Part shown: one piece after another, positions 48,301 to 57,251 of the stretch
Numbering within the stretch: position 1 is the first letter of the stretch
Layout: every line of letters starts with the position of its first letter
Assembly: GCA_905221605.1 (NCBI GenBank)
Contig: CAJNDS010000935.1
Span: 790,868-854,867, forward strand
DNA from: Symbiodinium natans
Taxonomy: Eukaryota > Sar > Dinophyceae > Suessiales > Symbiodiniaceae
Direction of reading: 5' to 3'
DNA: 64,000 nucleotides
The notes under the pieces: model-generated
What the model was told of the DNA's origin: nothing
Seen by the model: the letters and a program-made list of their open reading frames with translations, nothing else
Databases searched by the model: none
Translations under genes and position numbers: made by a program

Positions 48301-48647
48301 CACCACGGGACGTGCTTGCCGGTGAAGAGCTGTGGGAACCTGGAATGCGGAAGCACGCCGCGCAAGAAGATTGCGCTGCAAGCAGAATGAGCCTCGTCGG
48401 CAAAACGACGGCCTCCTGCAGGGCGCCCTTTGCCGCCTGACACATTGGCGTTACAACAGGTAATTACGACCGTGGCAGCAGGTAGGCATATTTATAGTCC
48501 GGGGCTGCCCGCGGCTGGCCTCCAAGCCAGCCACATCGTGCCACCTGTGTAGGACCCCGACCATTTTTCAGTACCATGTGGAGCTGCGAAAGCACCCCTT
48601 GAGGCCTGATGTTCGGGCTTGGCATGATGGCGCCCTCCAGCTCTTTC
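45364..48647 (-). CDS. VPS4: VPS4-type AAA ATPase, many tiny exons, partial and possibly decaying
   Basis: VPS4 hexamers disassemble ESCRT-III on endosomes and at other membranes. Exons read on the minus strand: 48606-48647 (KELEGAIMPSPNI), 48520-48544 (WHDVAGLE), 48393-48436 (AAKGALQEAVVLPT), 48304-48339 (FPQLFTGKHVP), 48166-48201 (HGILLYGPPGTG, Walker A), about 47597-47625 (AYLRVKAVC), 47467-47505 (ADATFFSISSSDL), 47356-47394 (VSMWMGESEKLVK), 46989-47048 (TLFETARKMKPSIIFVDE, Walker B), about 46237-46294 (VDSLCGAR, then IKTDFLAQ in another frame), 45867-45920 (VGKDSSQILALGATNTPW), 45506-45562 (DLDLAIRRRFEKRIYIPLP) and 45364-45404 (DSEARLELLKLHLG). Phases join cleanly at most junctions. Donors are mainly GC or GA, with AG acceptors, as in dinoflagellates. 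The N-terminal MIT domain and the Vps4 C-terminal part were not found. The Walker A lysine is not visible, and the exon at 46.29 kb lacks the ENEASRR-type linker and shifts frame, so this may be a decaying copy. Confidence 0.75.
45594..45724. mobile_element. Foldback element FB-A (intact copy) inside a VPS4 intron
   Basis: Perfect ends GGAGGTTCATGG and CCATGAACCTCC, inner CTATTAACCAGTTCTA and TAGAATTGGTTGGTAA, and the family core CATATTAGGGCACTTGAGGG. It lies between the VPS4 exons at 45.87-45.92 and 45.51-45.56 kb. At 131 bp it serves as the uninterrupted reference for the family. Confidence 0.85.
45787..45852 (+). repeat. TTTAGGG-type array inside a VPS4 intron
   Basis: About nine imperfect G-rich units (TTTAGGG, TTTTAGGG, TTCTAGGG) begin directly after the exon ending at 45867 and lie within the same intron as the FB-A copy. 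Confidence 0.8.
46105..46215. mobile_element. Foldback element FB-D (copy 2) inside a VPS4 intron
   Basis: Starts CCCAGAGAGCCCGAGACC and ends GTATTGGGCTCTTTGGG with inner arms AATATACCTTAAAA and AAATTAAGGTCTATTCC. Flanked by TA on both sides. Same ends as the element at 20790. Confidence 0.7.
46317..46491 (-). repeat. CCCTAAA-type array inside a VPS4 intron
   Basis: About 24 imperfect C-rich units, alternating CCCTAAA with CCCCTAA and CGCCTAA. It lies between the exons at 46.99 and 46.29 kb. Confidence 0.85.
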
Positions 48648-49084
48648 CTGCGAGAGTCAGGTCCCACGGCCAGAGCAGTCTTAACAGCCGGACTGAGGCT
48701 GTCACGCTCGTCGAGCGTCTTGCCCCTGCGCATAGAAGGCACTCTTGAATGCTGAACTCGCCACGTCAGACAGAAAAGCACGCTGCGAAACGCTCTGCAA
48801 CCCTGCTGTTGCACCAAAGCACTATTGAACAAATGAATGGCTGTGTTCCAATGATGACAGCTGAGACACCGTGGATGGACAATATCTTGCATGACCCCCC
48901 TACGTTACACGTGTGCGACGGTTGGTAATCGAGCTCCCCGCACCCCTCGAATTTCAATGTTGCACGCGCATATGGGTGATGCAGGATTTCGGTCGTTCAC
49001 GCACATGCACTTTCGAAGCATTGCAAGGACAGCAATGTTAAGATTCAGGGTTTGAAAGGGATGACCTGCTTTCGTCCATCAACA

Positions 49085-51362
49085 GTCTGGAGACTGGCAA
49101 GTTTTCGGAAACTCTGGTCTCTAGTCACGGCTGACCGCTGACCAAAGTCAACCGAGGGCCGTATGTGAGAGGCCAGGATGGGGCAGAAAGTCCGGAATGT
49201 GGTATTTTTCAAGTTTCAAACTGTTTCCATTGTTTCAAATTAGTTACCATTCATTTCAAATTAGTTTCAAAATCCAGTTGCAAAATCGCTGTTAAGGGGG
49301 AACTGCCATTCGCTGTTAAGGGGGCAGTGCCATTTCTGTCCGGGCCTTTTGAAAACCAGGGACCTCTGAGATTCCTTCATTTTTTGAATCGCGCGTAGAA
49401 AAATGCAGTTTCCCCTTAACAGCGATTTTGCAACTGGATTTTGAAACTAGTTTGAAACTACGGAAACGAATTTGAAACTTGAAAAATGCAGCATTTCTGC
49501 TCTTTGGCGCTTGGCCACACCCCAGAAAGAGGATAGGCTTGAAGCTGCAGAAAGTACATCTCCGACATTCTTCCCAAAGGCCATTCGCCGACATTCTTCC
49601 CAAAAGCCATTCCAGCAACAACTCTTGCCAACAAGTCAGTCAATTTTTTTGTCCGAGACTGTCTGGAGACTGGCAAGTCTTCGGAAACTCTGGTCTCTAG
49701 TCACGGCTGACCGCTGACCAAAGTCAACCGAGGGCCGTATGTGAGAGGCTAGGATGGGGCAGAAAGTCCGGAATGTGGTATTTTTCAAGTTTCAAACTGT
49801 TTCCATTGTTTCAAATTAGTTACCATGCATTTCAAATTAGTTTCAAAATCCAGTTGCAAAATCGCTGTTAAGGGGGAACTGCAATTTCTGTCCGGGCTTT
49901 TGGAAAACCGGGAACCTCTGAGATTGCTTCATTTTGTGAATCGCGCGTAGAAAAATGCAGTGTCCCCTTAACAGCGATTCTGCAACTGGATTTTGAAACT
50001 ATTTTGAAACTAGTTTGAAACTACGGAAACGAATTTGAAACTTGAAAAACGCAGCATTTCTGCTCTTTGGCGCTTGGCCACACCCCAGAAAGAGGATAGG
50101 CTTGAAGCTGCAGAAAGTACATCTCCGACATTCTTCCCAAAGGCCATTCGCCGACATTCTTCCCAAAAGCCATTCCAGCAACAACTCTTGCCAACAAGTC
50201 AGTCAATTTTTTTGTCCGAGACTGTCTGGAGACTGGCAAGCCTTCGGAAACTCTGGTCTCTAGTCACGGCTGACCGCTGACCAAAGTCAACCGAGGGCCG
50301 TATGTGAGAGGCCAGGATGGGGCAGAAAGTCCGGAATGTGGTATTTTTCAAGTTTCAAACTGTTTCCATTGTTTCAAATTAGTTACCATGCATTTCAAAT
50401 TAGTTTCTAAATCCAGTTGCAAAATCGCTGTTAAGGGGGAACTGCCATTTCTGTCCGGGCTTTTAGAAAACCGGGAACCTCTGAGATTCCTTCATTTTGT
50501 GAATCGCGCGTAGAAAAATGCAGTGTCCCCTTAACAGCGATTCTGCAACTGGATTTTGAAACTATTTTGAAACTAGTTTGAAACTACGGAAACGAATTTG
50601 AAACTTGAAAAACGCAGCATTTCTGCTCTTTGGCGCTTGGCCACACCCCAGAAAGAGGACAGCTTAGGCTTGAAGCTGCAGAAAGTACATCTCCGACATT
50701 CTTCCCAAAGGCCATTCTCCGACATTCTTCCCAAAAGCCATTCCAGCAACAACTCTTGCCAACAAGTCAGTCAATTATTTTGTCCGAGACTGTCTGGAGA
50801 CTGGCAAGTCTTCGGAAACTCTGGTCTCTAGTCACGGCTGACCGCTGACCAAAGTCAACCGAGGGCCGTATGTGAGAGGCCAGGATGGGGCAGAAAGTCC
50901 GGAATGTGGTATTTTTCAAGTTTCAAACTGTTTCCATAGTTTCAAATTAGTTACCATGAAATTCAAATTAGTTTCTAAATCCAGTTGCAAAATCGCTGTT
51001 AAGGGGGAACTGCAATTTCTGTCCGGGCTTTTGGAAAACCGGGAACCTCTGAGATTCCTTCATTTTGTGAATCGCGCGTAGAAAAATGCAGTGTCCCCTT
51101 AACAGCGATTCTGCAACTGGATTTTGAAACTATTTTGAAACTAGTTTGAAACTACGGAAACGAATTTGAAACTTGAAAAACGCAGCATTTCTGCTCTTTG
51201 GCGCTTGGCCACACCCCAGAAAGAGGATAGGCTTGAAGCTGCAGAAAGTACATCTCCGACATTCTTCCCAAAGGCCATTCTCCGACATTCTTCCCAAAAG
51301 CCATACCAGCAACAACTCTTGCCAACAAGTCTCTCAATTCATTTTGTCCGAGACTGTATGAG
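49085..51362. repeat. Four-copy tandem satellite, about 570-bp unit, each with a large hairpin
   Basis: Unit starts, marked by GTCTGGAGACTGGCAAG, lie at 49085, 49661, 50224 and 50792, giving periods of 576, 563 and 568 bp. The fourth copy ends at about 51360, next to the retroelement. Each unit contains a foldback of about 280 bp (49205-49488 in unit 1). The left arm runs TTTTTCAAGTTTCAAA to CAGTTGCAAAATCGCTGTTA; the right arm is the complement. Copies are highly similar. The 60-80 codon frames in each unit are repeated with the satellite and have no recognised domain. Nothing is seen between 48893 and 49084. Confidence 0.9.
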
Positions 51363-51622
51363 GCTTGTAGGTATCAAAAACAAAACTGCCTTGTGAGCAT
51401 CGAATGTATACGAGACATCAGAATCTATAAAACAAAGGAATAATCAATACAGATTCCCTCACAAATTCCGCGCACTCCTTTGTTTTACTGCTAGGCCATG
51501 GGACGTCTGCCCAAACCGGGACGGTTGCAGTGAGAACACAGAACAGGACTGATGCACACAACTGCATCAAGGGTCACACCATCGCACACGACTGCAATGA
51601 GTGCCCGAGTGACAGACTTCCC
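51363..51622 (-). repeat. Split direct repeat B2 (element 3' end)
   Basis: 260 bp, matching 51905-52164 with two substitutions (GAATGT/GAGTGT and CGCACTC/CGCGCTC). On the + strand it begins GCTTGTAGGTATC and ends GACAGACTTCCC. Confidence 0.95.
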
Positions 51623-51656
51623 CCCCGAGACAAACCTCTTTGGGTGGGTGGGTGGG

Positions 51657-51906
51657 AACAAAGAAATCTTGATGGCCAAAAACAATGGCCAGCTTCCTTG
51701 ACTTGAGGTGGAGCGAGCGACGCATCACATGCTTTGTCTGAAACTCACAAATACCACCAGACTTTGGCAATGTGACAAACAGAGACAAGCAAGAAAATCA
51801 GCTCCCGAAAATGCCAACAATGCAGACGTGTTGTTTATGCAAAACTCATAAACACACTTTTTGTTTTTGAGTCCTACAAAACCCTATCTGCAAGCAGAGA
51901 GGTAGC
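51657..51906 (-). repeat. Split direct repeat A2
   Basis: 250 bp, identical by eye to 61061-61310. It begins AACAAAGAAATCTTG and ends GAGAGGTAGC on the + strand. It meets B1 with a two-base overlap. Confidence 0.95.
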
Positions 51907-52164
51907 TTGTAGGTATCAAAAACAAAACTGCCTTGTGAGCATCGAGTGTATACGAGACATCAGAATCTATAAAACAAAGGAATAATCAATACAGATTCCC
52001 TCACAAATTCCGCGCGCTCCTTTGTTTTACTGCTAGGCCATGGGACGTCTGCCCAAACCGGGACGGTTGCAGTGAGAACACAGAACAGGACTGATGCACA
52101 CAACTGCATCAAGGGTCACACCATCGCACACGACTGCAATGAGTGCCCGAGTGACAGACTTCCC
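51905..52164 (-). repeat. Split direct repeat B1
   Basis: 260 bp, paired with B2. It starts 10 bp downstream (element sense) of the stop codon of the RNase H frame. Confidence 0.95.
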
Positions 52165-52173
52165 ACCGCAACG

Positions 52174-52608
52174 TCATCGGGCCGATTTGAGCAAGTCCTG
52201 GACGAGGGATAGCAGATCACAATGGACCCTGTGAACGCCTTCAAGCTCTGTGAAGTCTCCTCTGGAGGGGGCATCTGAAATGTTGGCTTCCGAACTCACA
52301 CGCTCGAACCAGAGAGAGGATACGCATGCCTCTTCACATGACACAAGCGCATCAAGCAAAGGTTCAAGGCAATCGCACGAGCTCTTACAGGAAATGAAGG
52401 ACCCAAGTGCACCGTCGTTGTCAAGGAAAGCCAACACTTCTCTGCCCTGAATATCGTTCCTGAAAAGCTGCAAGGCAGCAATCAAGGCCAATGCCTCAAG
52501 GACATAGATGGGATTTTGGGCCGTGTCGACTCCCAACAAGCGCAGCACATCACTTGTGCACTCAACCCCATAAAAGGCCTTGATACAACCCGTTGAGTCA
52601 ACTAGTAC
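52174..52608 (-). CDS. RNase H C-terminal part, separated from RT by a +1 shift at a G8 run
   Basis: The open frame continues the RNase H fold begun in the RT protein: VLEALALIAALQLF supplies the conserved Glu, AFLDNDGALG an Asp, and ISDAPSRGD the final Asp. The first Asp (LYTDACFEPGG) is in the upstream frame. The two frames meet at a run of eight C on the + strand (52608-52615). With seven the frame would be continuous. RNase H would remove RNA from the RNA:DNA hybrid during reverse transcription. The stop TGA is at 52174. The break is a recent indel, a sequencing error in a homopolymer, or programmed +1 slippage. The intact RNase H residues on both sides argue against an old pseudogene. 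Confidence 0.75.
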   Translation of the reverse strand, partial: VLVDSTGCIKAFYGVECTSDVLRLLGVDTAQNPIYVLEALALIAALQLFRNDIQGREVLAFLDNDGALGSFISCKSSCDCLEPLLDALVSCEEACVSSLWFERVSSEANISDAPSRGDFTELEGVHRVHCDLLSLVQDLLKSAR

Positions 52609-54853
52609 CCCCCCCTAAACCCGAGTAACCACCCGGCTCAAAGCACGCGTCCGTGTACAAGAAAACTGTGTCATCGAGCACAGCGCGCACGGTTCTTGGC
52701 GGGCCATTAACCACACGGTCCCTGATGAATCGCAGTGAATCAGCCATCTGCGGATCGATCCTTCCGGGACGGTCGGACTTAATGCGCGACTTAATGCGCG
52801 ACCCAACAACCTTCAGGTGCTTGTAGCAACCCCTTCCGAAGATCTGGCCTTCAGCGAAAACAAGCCGCCCCCTGAGAGCGGTCAGTTCCTTGATGCTGAA
52901 AGTACCCTTGTCAAGAAGCGCTGTTATGGTGTTAGTGAGCTCAGCTTTGCGCTCATCGGTGTTGCTGACCCTAACTAACAAACATGACCCCACATCTATT
53001 ACAACCCCAAGGACCTTTGCAGCAGTCGCGAACTCTGCCTCCTTTTCCTCGGAAATGCCCCAGCCAAGCAAAGCGAAGAACGATGACAACACGAGGTCAC
53101 AGTGCTTAGACACACTGGCCTCACAAGTGACCAGATAATCATCGAAGTACACGGACCAGTGTAGCCACAGCAGGACCGTGCCTGCGTACCATAATGCATG
53201 CGAGGTGCGACAAAAGGCTGTGACAGATGCAGACTCTCCAAACGGAAGGACTGAAGAGCTAAAGACCTCAACCTTACCTGTTGCGGGATTGCCAACACAC
53301 AAGTACCCATCAAGAGCTCCTTCAGAAGACAAGGCCAACTGCTTGTAGGCCTTCCGCAAGTCTTTGGACTTAAGCACGGGGTTATTGGGCACAGGGACTG
53401 TCGCCCGGTGTTGGAACCTCCAAGTAAGTGACCTGCAGATGGTATCAAGCCCATGTGGTGTCACTGCCTCTGTTCGAGACGTAGTCGAGTTGATAAGCGA
53501 CTCACTCAGGTCGTCGATCGGCCTGACCTTCCCCGACTGGAAAACGGCAAATCTCCTGGACACTGAGGCGCGATCGTCAAGTGTAGATGGGTCCACTGGG
53601 CCCTGCAACCAACCCTTATCCCTTTCCTCGAGAGTTATCTCATATAGGCGCGAGGCATGCTCATCGCGCAGGCCCTCGGCTGCCCCTAGGAGAATGCCCT
53701 GCCTAGTGTGCTTTGCAGTCCGGCGGACCTCGTCGGGTGTGAGGGTGGCAGGAACAGTTTTGGACCTGAACACGCCTGCCTCTGGAATGTGCCCCATGAG
53801 ATCGAAGCCGCTGGCAATCTGGTCAACAATGCCAACGTCACAGTAACCGGCGTCTTGTAGCATCTCTTTGAGGAGAAGCAACCGCTTGCCTTGAAGAACA
53901 ACCGAGACGTGCACCGGCATGCTCTCACGCAGCCGCCTTTCACTATCTAAGAGCTCCTGGGCACGCAGCGTCCACTTGCGAAGTACCTCTGTCCTGTCCT
54001 GAGCCAGACTATGGGGCGAGCACCTCGCCTCCTTGTCAATGGCTTCCTTGACACACAAGGGGACAACACAAGCCTGCAGCGGGTGCTCCCTGGCAGCAGC
54101 CTCTTCAATGAACTCCTTAGGGGACCACGGCAAACCATACACGGCAGAGGCAGCAGACCCAGGTTCGGCACCAACTGGATGGCTCCAATGGGAAGGGGGC
54201 TGAAAGCCCGTTCCACACAAGGTATCAAGATGAGACTTGTCAAAGTGCGGGTCCTTACACGTATACAAGACAACAGCCCACCTGTCACCTTGCCACTCCT
54301 CAGTTGCATGCAACACAGACCTTGCATCAAAGGTGGCAAACCTGGCATGGTTATCAACATAGAACCCACGATGTTCCACTCCTGCCGCGTCGCTGAGGAG
54401 GTCGTCACCGCCACCACCTGCAAGGAAAAGGCGGCCAGCAGTAAAACTCCCCAGCGTCATCGAGTGGTTCAAGGAACCTTCACCATTGGAGACATCCCTG
54501 TGTGGCAACGCAAGCTCGTTATGTGACACGGCAATCGAGGTCCAAGTGGCATGCGGCAACAAGGCCTTCGCAAAAGAGTTGATGACACCAACAGCTTTCT
54601 CTCGACCTTTAGTGTACGCAGTGAGGCCCGACCTTGAACCATGGTTGTATGCCCCAAAGACCCTTGTACCACTCTCCGAAGCCTTGAGGACCCCTGGACG
54701 ACGGGAGGAGAGGTCCTCGGAGCAAGCCTCGCCCAGGACCTTCAGCAGGGCCCGGGCTTGATCATCAGACAGGCTGGCAGACATAGGGAACGGAGGGGCC
54801 GACTGAGCTTCAAGTCCAGCACGGTCGAGTTCGCTCTGACCGACATCCCCCAA
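52598..54853 (-). CDS. 2OG-Fe(II) oxygenase-like domain fused to reverse transcriptase
   Basis: A 751-residue frame. Residues about 85-200 carry an oxygenase-like signature: LPHRD (His118-x-Asp120), GRLFLAGGGGDD, then LHATEEWQGDRW with His182 and Arg191, the spacing of iron and 2-oxoglutarate ligands in JBP/TET-like enzymes. Residues about 400-690 are a DIRS-type reverse transcriptase: LEERDKGWLQGP, FQSGKVRPIDD, KSKDLRKAYKQL (motif A, Asp498), LPFGESASVTAFCR (motif B), VYFDDYLVT (motif C, Asp571-Asp572). The RNase H fold begins at LYTDACFEPGG (Asp735) and breaks at a G run. The start ATG overlaps the methyltransferase frame by 44 nt in the +1 frame, so recoding or splicing may link them. RT identity is firm. 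The oxygenase call is inference from motifs; an inert relic is possible. Confidence 0.8.
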   Translation of the reverse strand: MGDVGQSELDRAGLEAQSAPPFPMSASLSDDQARALLKVLGEACSEDLSSRRPGVLKASESGTRVFGAYNHGSRSGLTAYTKGREKAVGVINSFAKALLPHATWTSIAVSHNELALPHRDVSNGEGSLNHSMTLGSFTAGRLFLAGGGGDDLLSDAAGVEHRGFYVDNHARFATFDARSVLHATEEWQGDRWAVVLYTCKDPHFDKSHLDTLCGTGFQPPSHWSHPVGAEPGSAASAVYGLPWSPKEFIEEAAAREHPLQACVVPLCVKEAIDKEARCSPHSLAQDRTEVLRKWTLRAQELLDSERRLRESMPVHVSVVLQGKRLLLLKEMLQDAGYCDVGIVDQIASGFDLMGHIPEAGVFRSKTVPATLTPDEVRRTAKHTRQGILLGAAEGLRDEHASRLYEITLEERDKGWLQGPVDPSTLDDRASVSRRFAVFQSGKVRPIDDLSESLINSTTSRTEAVTPHGLDTICRSLTWRFQHRATVPVPNNPVLKSKDLRKAYKQLALSSEGALDGYLCVGNPATGKVEVFSSSVLPFGESASVTAFCRTSHALWYAGTVLLWLHWSVYFDDYLVTCEASVSKHCDLVLSSFFALLGWGISEEKEAEFATAAKVLGVVIDVGSCLLVRVSNTDERKAELTNTITALLDKGTFSIKELTALRGRLVFAEGQIFGRGCYKHLKVVGSRIKSRIKSDRPGRIDPQMADSLRFIRDRVVNGPPRTVRAVLDDTVFLYTDACFEPGGYSGLGGGTS

Positions 54854-55931
54854 AAGGTAAAGTCAGAGCAAGACGGCGAGAACCTTTCGGAAGCAGAGCC
54901 ACTGGCGGCGACGATTTGACCTGGGGCGGCAGCGAAACCGCCTCGGGCAACTTGGCGGGCAATGCAAGGGTAGAGGCGGGACCCACTAGGGTAACCATAA
55001 GCTTCAACTCGGGAACTAGGGGAGGCAGGCGCCTGGAGCGCGGTTGGCGCTGAGCGGCCGCAGCCTGGGCAGCAGCAGACACAGGGTGCACGTCGAGACC
55101 CTGGAGGTCGCGAGGGCGGGGCTGTGCACCGTGATGCAGGAGCTCAGCGGAAAGACACGCAGACCAAGCCCTGCAAAGCTGAGGAGGGTAAGCAGAGGTC
55201 GAAGCGGACGCCCAAACCCCAGTGGCAGGGTCCCGCCCCCAAGGAGCATGAACATGGTCTTTGGAGCAAAACTTGCCTAAGCCCTGCAGGTGAGTGCCAA
55301 GGTGTTGCAGCTGCGTGTACTTGTCACGACCGCTGCCAAACATACAATGATGCCAGAAGGCGCAGACAAGATCGGGCAATGCACGAACAGGAGCCCACTG
55401 TGAGGTTTGCCACAGATAGGACCGCCCAGGGTTCTCAGCAGATGGCAAAATGCCAGCATGAAAGCAAAATTGGAACAGCCAAGCCGAATACGCATACAAA
55501 CCGTTTGCTGCATCCACAAGGGACTGCGACGCAGCAGGCAAAGACGGCAAGCCATCTGGAAAAAGGTCTGAACGTAATTGTGGAGGGTCGGGACCAGCAC
55601 GCCGACGACGATCCCTGGCGCGGGATGCTGTGTTGCACGGGGGGGCCAGATGGATTGCAACAACGGAATCCAGGCGCAGGATAGCCTCGAGGGCATCTCT
55701 GCCAGCAGGATTGGATAAATCAAGCCGCAGGAGCGGACCAAGCACAGCTCTCCGCACATGCATGTCAACCCCGAAACTATCACCCAACCCAATCCTACGA
55801 ACCGCAGCAGTCAGCGCAGCTGTCCCTGCGAAAATTTCGACAAAAACTAGTGAAGATAGGGGCCGGCCCCGCACTCTAGCCAGAAGCCGAGCGGCAAAGG
55901 TCGTCAAGGCAGGCCCAACGGGCTGCGGCAC
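54810..55931 (-). CDS. Cytosine-C5 methyltransferase-like protein of the retroelement
   Basis: A 373-residue frame starting with GTG immediately after the Gag-like stop and in the same frame. Motifs: FVEIFAGTAALTAAVRR (residues 30-46, AdoMet-binding motif I), IHLAPPCNTASRARD (residues 93-107, PPC motif with Cys99 and the following Ser as in motif IV), SAENPGRSYLW (ENP, residues 166-168, like motif VI), FCSKDHVHAPWG near 221-232. The C-terminal 120 residues are Pro/Ala-rich linker. DIRS elements usually carry a Dam-like adenine methyltransferase; the PPC and ENP motifs here point instead to the cytosine-C5 type. Retrotransposon-borne cytosine methyltransferases are known from dinoflagellates. 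The substrate is not shown by sequence. Confidence 0.7.
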   Translation of the reverse strand: MPQPVGPALTTFAARLLARVRGRPLSSLVFVEIFAGTAALTAAVRRIGLGDSFGVDMHVRRAVLGPLLRLDLSNPAGRDALEAILRLDSVVAIHLAPPCNTASRARDRRRRAGPDPPQLRSDLFPDGLPSLPAASQSLVDAANGLYAYSAWLFQFCFHAGILPSAENPGRSYLWQTSQWAPVRALPDLVCAFWHHCMFGSGRDKYTQLQHLGTHLQGLGKFCSKDHVHAPWGRDPATGVWASASTSAYPPQLCRAWSACLSAELLHHGAQPRPRDLQGLDVHPVSAAAQAAAAQRQPRSRRLPPLVPELKLMVTLVGPASTLALPAKLPEAVSLPPQVKSSPPVALLPKGSRRLALTLPFGGCRSERTRPCWT

Positions 55932-57251
55932 TCACCGGCCCGGGTGCTGACACAAGGAGTGCTTTTGATAGCACCCGGGCATCATGCACAAGTGGAGACC
56001 ACGGGGACAATCGTCGCCATTGGGGCAACCCTTTGCCAAGTTATGAGCCCAACAGATGCGCCGGCCCTCAAGCGTTTTGCTATATATGCATACACCCTGA
56101 AGAGCAGCAGGGGCCTTGGTGTAAGACTGGGACTGGGAATCCTTGCGAGTACCAGCCGGACGGGGGGCTGCAGGCAACGGCGGAGGGGGGGTAGAGCCCC
56201 CTCCTGCGGCACGTGGCGGTGCACTACTAGCACGTTTCCTTTTGCGCCTGGTGGAAGGGCCAGGAGCCCCGATTGAGGAAGCAACTGGCTCAGCTGACGT
56301 ACCTCGCGCTGGACGCGAAAAGCCACCGGAGGACCCCGGCATAGGCAGGAGGTGGAACATAACCTGGTGCTGTGCCTGCAAACGCTGAAAGGCCTCGTCC
56401 ATGGGCAACAGACCCGCAGAGTCCTTGTGCAGTGTGGACAAGGTCTCGGCCATGTACTGAAAGGCAGCCCTGTCGGCACGCAGGAGCTGCTCATGAGTAG
56501 CAGCCCGAAAGCCTGGGGGCGGGTGCATTTGCAGCTGGTTCAGCAGCGTCCGGGACCAGTTCTCAGCATGCTCAAAGGAGGCTAGGCCCACGAGATCCAG
56601 TGCCAAGCTGCGCCGGGTCAGGGCCTGTGCCAGGGCCAAATCTGAGGACAGGACACAAGCATCACGCACCGGAGCAGTGCGAACCTGAAGATGTGACGTC
56701 GCATCAACAACCAGTTCCTTCGGGGACCGCTCCTGGGCTACCTCAGCTGCCCGAGTCCCAAAGCGCTCAAGTTTCAAGTAGGAGATGGCATTCTCCTGAA
56801 ACATACGGAAGACAAGTTGATATGCAGAATGACTCACCTCGAGAGCGCCAGACAACTCGAGACCACGAAGCCTGGCTTTTTGATCCCGAAGGCGAGTCGA
56901 AATCTCTTCCAATGGCATGTCCTTTTTACGGTCTGCATCGCCACCTTCAACCTGCAACTTGAGGTTGGCCAAAGCCATGGTCTGGCTTTCAAAGATGAGG
57001 CGACGCAAAGAAGCAAGCACACCAGCGGAGACTGCCGCTCGATCCTCCTCATCATCAGCCGTTACTGGTGGCGCCACAAGTGCACGAAGCTCCTCTTCAG
57101 TAGCCTGCGAGCCTGGCGTGCCCACAGCAAAAGCCGCCTTATTCAGAGTATCGACCCCACGGGCGAGCAGAATGGCCACTGTTGACGCCGGGAGGCCATG
57201 CTCCTTTGCGCGCGTCTCAAAAGTGGCAGTGGAATCCAAAATCGATGCCAT
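55932..57251 (-). CDS. Gag-like protein with C-terminal Cys/His zinc-finger region
   Basis: 439 residues. The N-terminal part (TRAKEHGLPASTVAILLARG, then VDTLNKAAFAVG) resembles the first domain of many dinoflagellate retroelement polyproteins. The middle (residues about 60-310) is helical, with a basic RKRKRASS stretch near 338 and a Pro-rich linker near 350-370. The C-terminus has CWAHNLAKGCPNGDDC, then HLCMMPGCYQKHSLCQH, a C-x8-C-x5-C-type finger followed by a second Cys/His cluster likely to bind nucleic acid. It ends in TGA (55932-55934), and the methyltransferase frame continues without a shift. The GTGAGT formed at the stop is also a good splice donor. The role is inferred from position and composition. 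Confidence 0.7.
   Translation of the reverse strand: MASILDSTATFETRAKEHGLPASTVAILLARGVDTLNKAAFAVGTPGSQATEEELRALVAPPVTADDEEDRAAVSAGVLASLRRLIFESQTMALANLKLQVEGGDADRKKDMPLEEISTRLRDQKARLRGLELSGALEVSHSAYQLVFRMFQENAISYLKLERFGTRAAEVAQERSPKELVVDATSHLQVRTAPVRDACVLSSDLALAQALTRRSLALDLVGLASFEHAENWSRTLLNQLQMHPPPGFRAATHEQLLRADRAAFQYMAETLSTLHKDSAGLLPMDEAFQRLQAQHQVMFHLLPMPGSSGGFSRPARGTSAEPVASSIGAPGPSTRRKRKRASSAPPRAAGGGSTPPPPLPAAPRPAGTRKDSQSQSYTKAPAALQGVCIYSKTLEGRRICWAHNLAKGCPNGDDCPRGLHLCMMPGCYQKHSLCQHPGR

Noticed and set aside
49165-51081. Repeated 69-81 codon frames in each 570-bp satellite unit
   Set aside because: They recur only because the unit is tandemly repeated, lie partly in hairpin arms and have no recognised domain.
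53364-56962. Open frames of 90-186 codons on the + strand opposite the retroelement genes
   Set aside because: They lie antisense to frames with clear RT, methyltransferase and Gag motifs and show no domains of their own.
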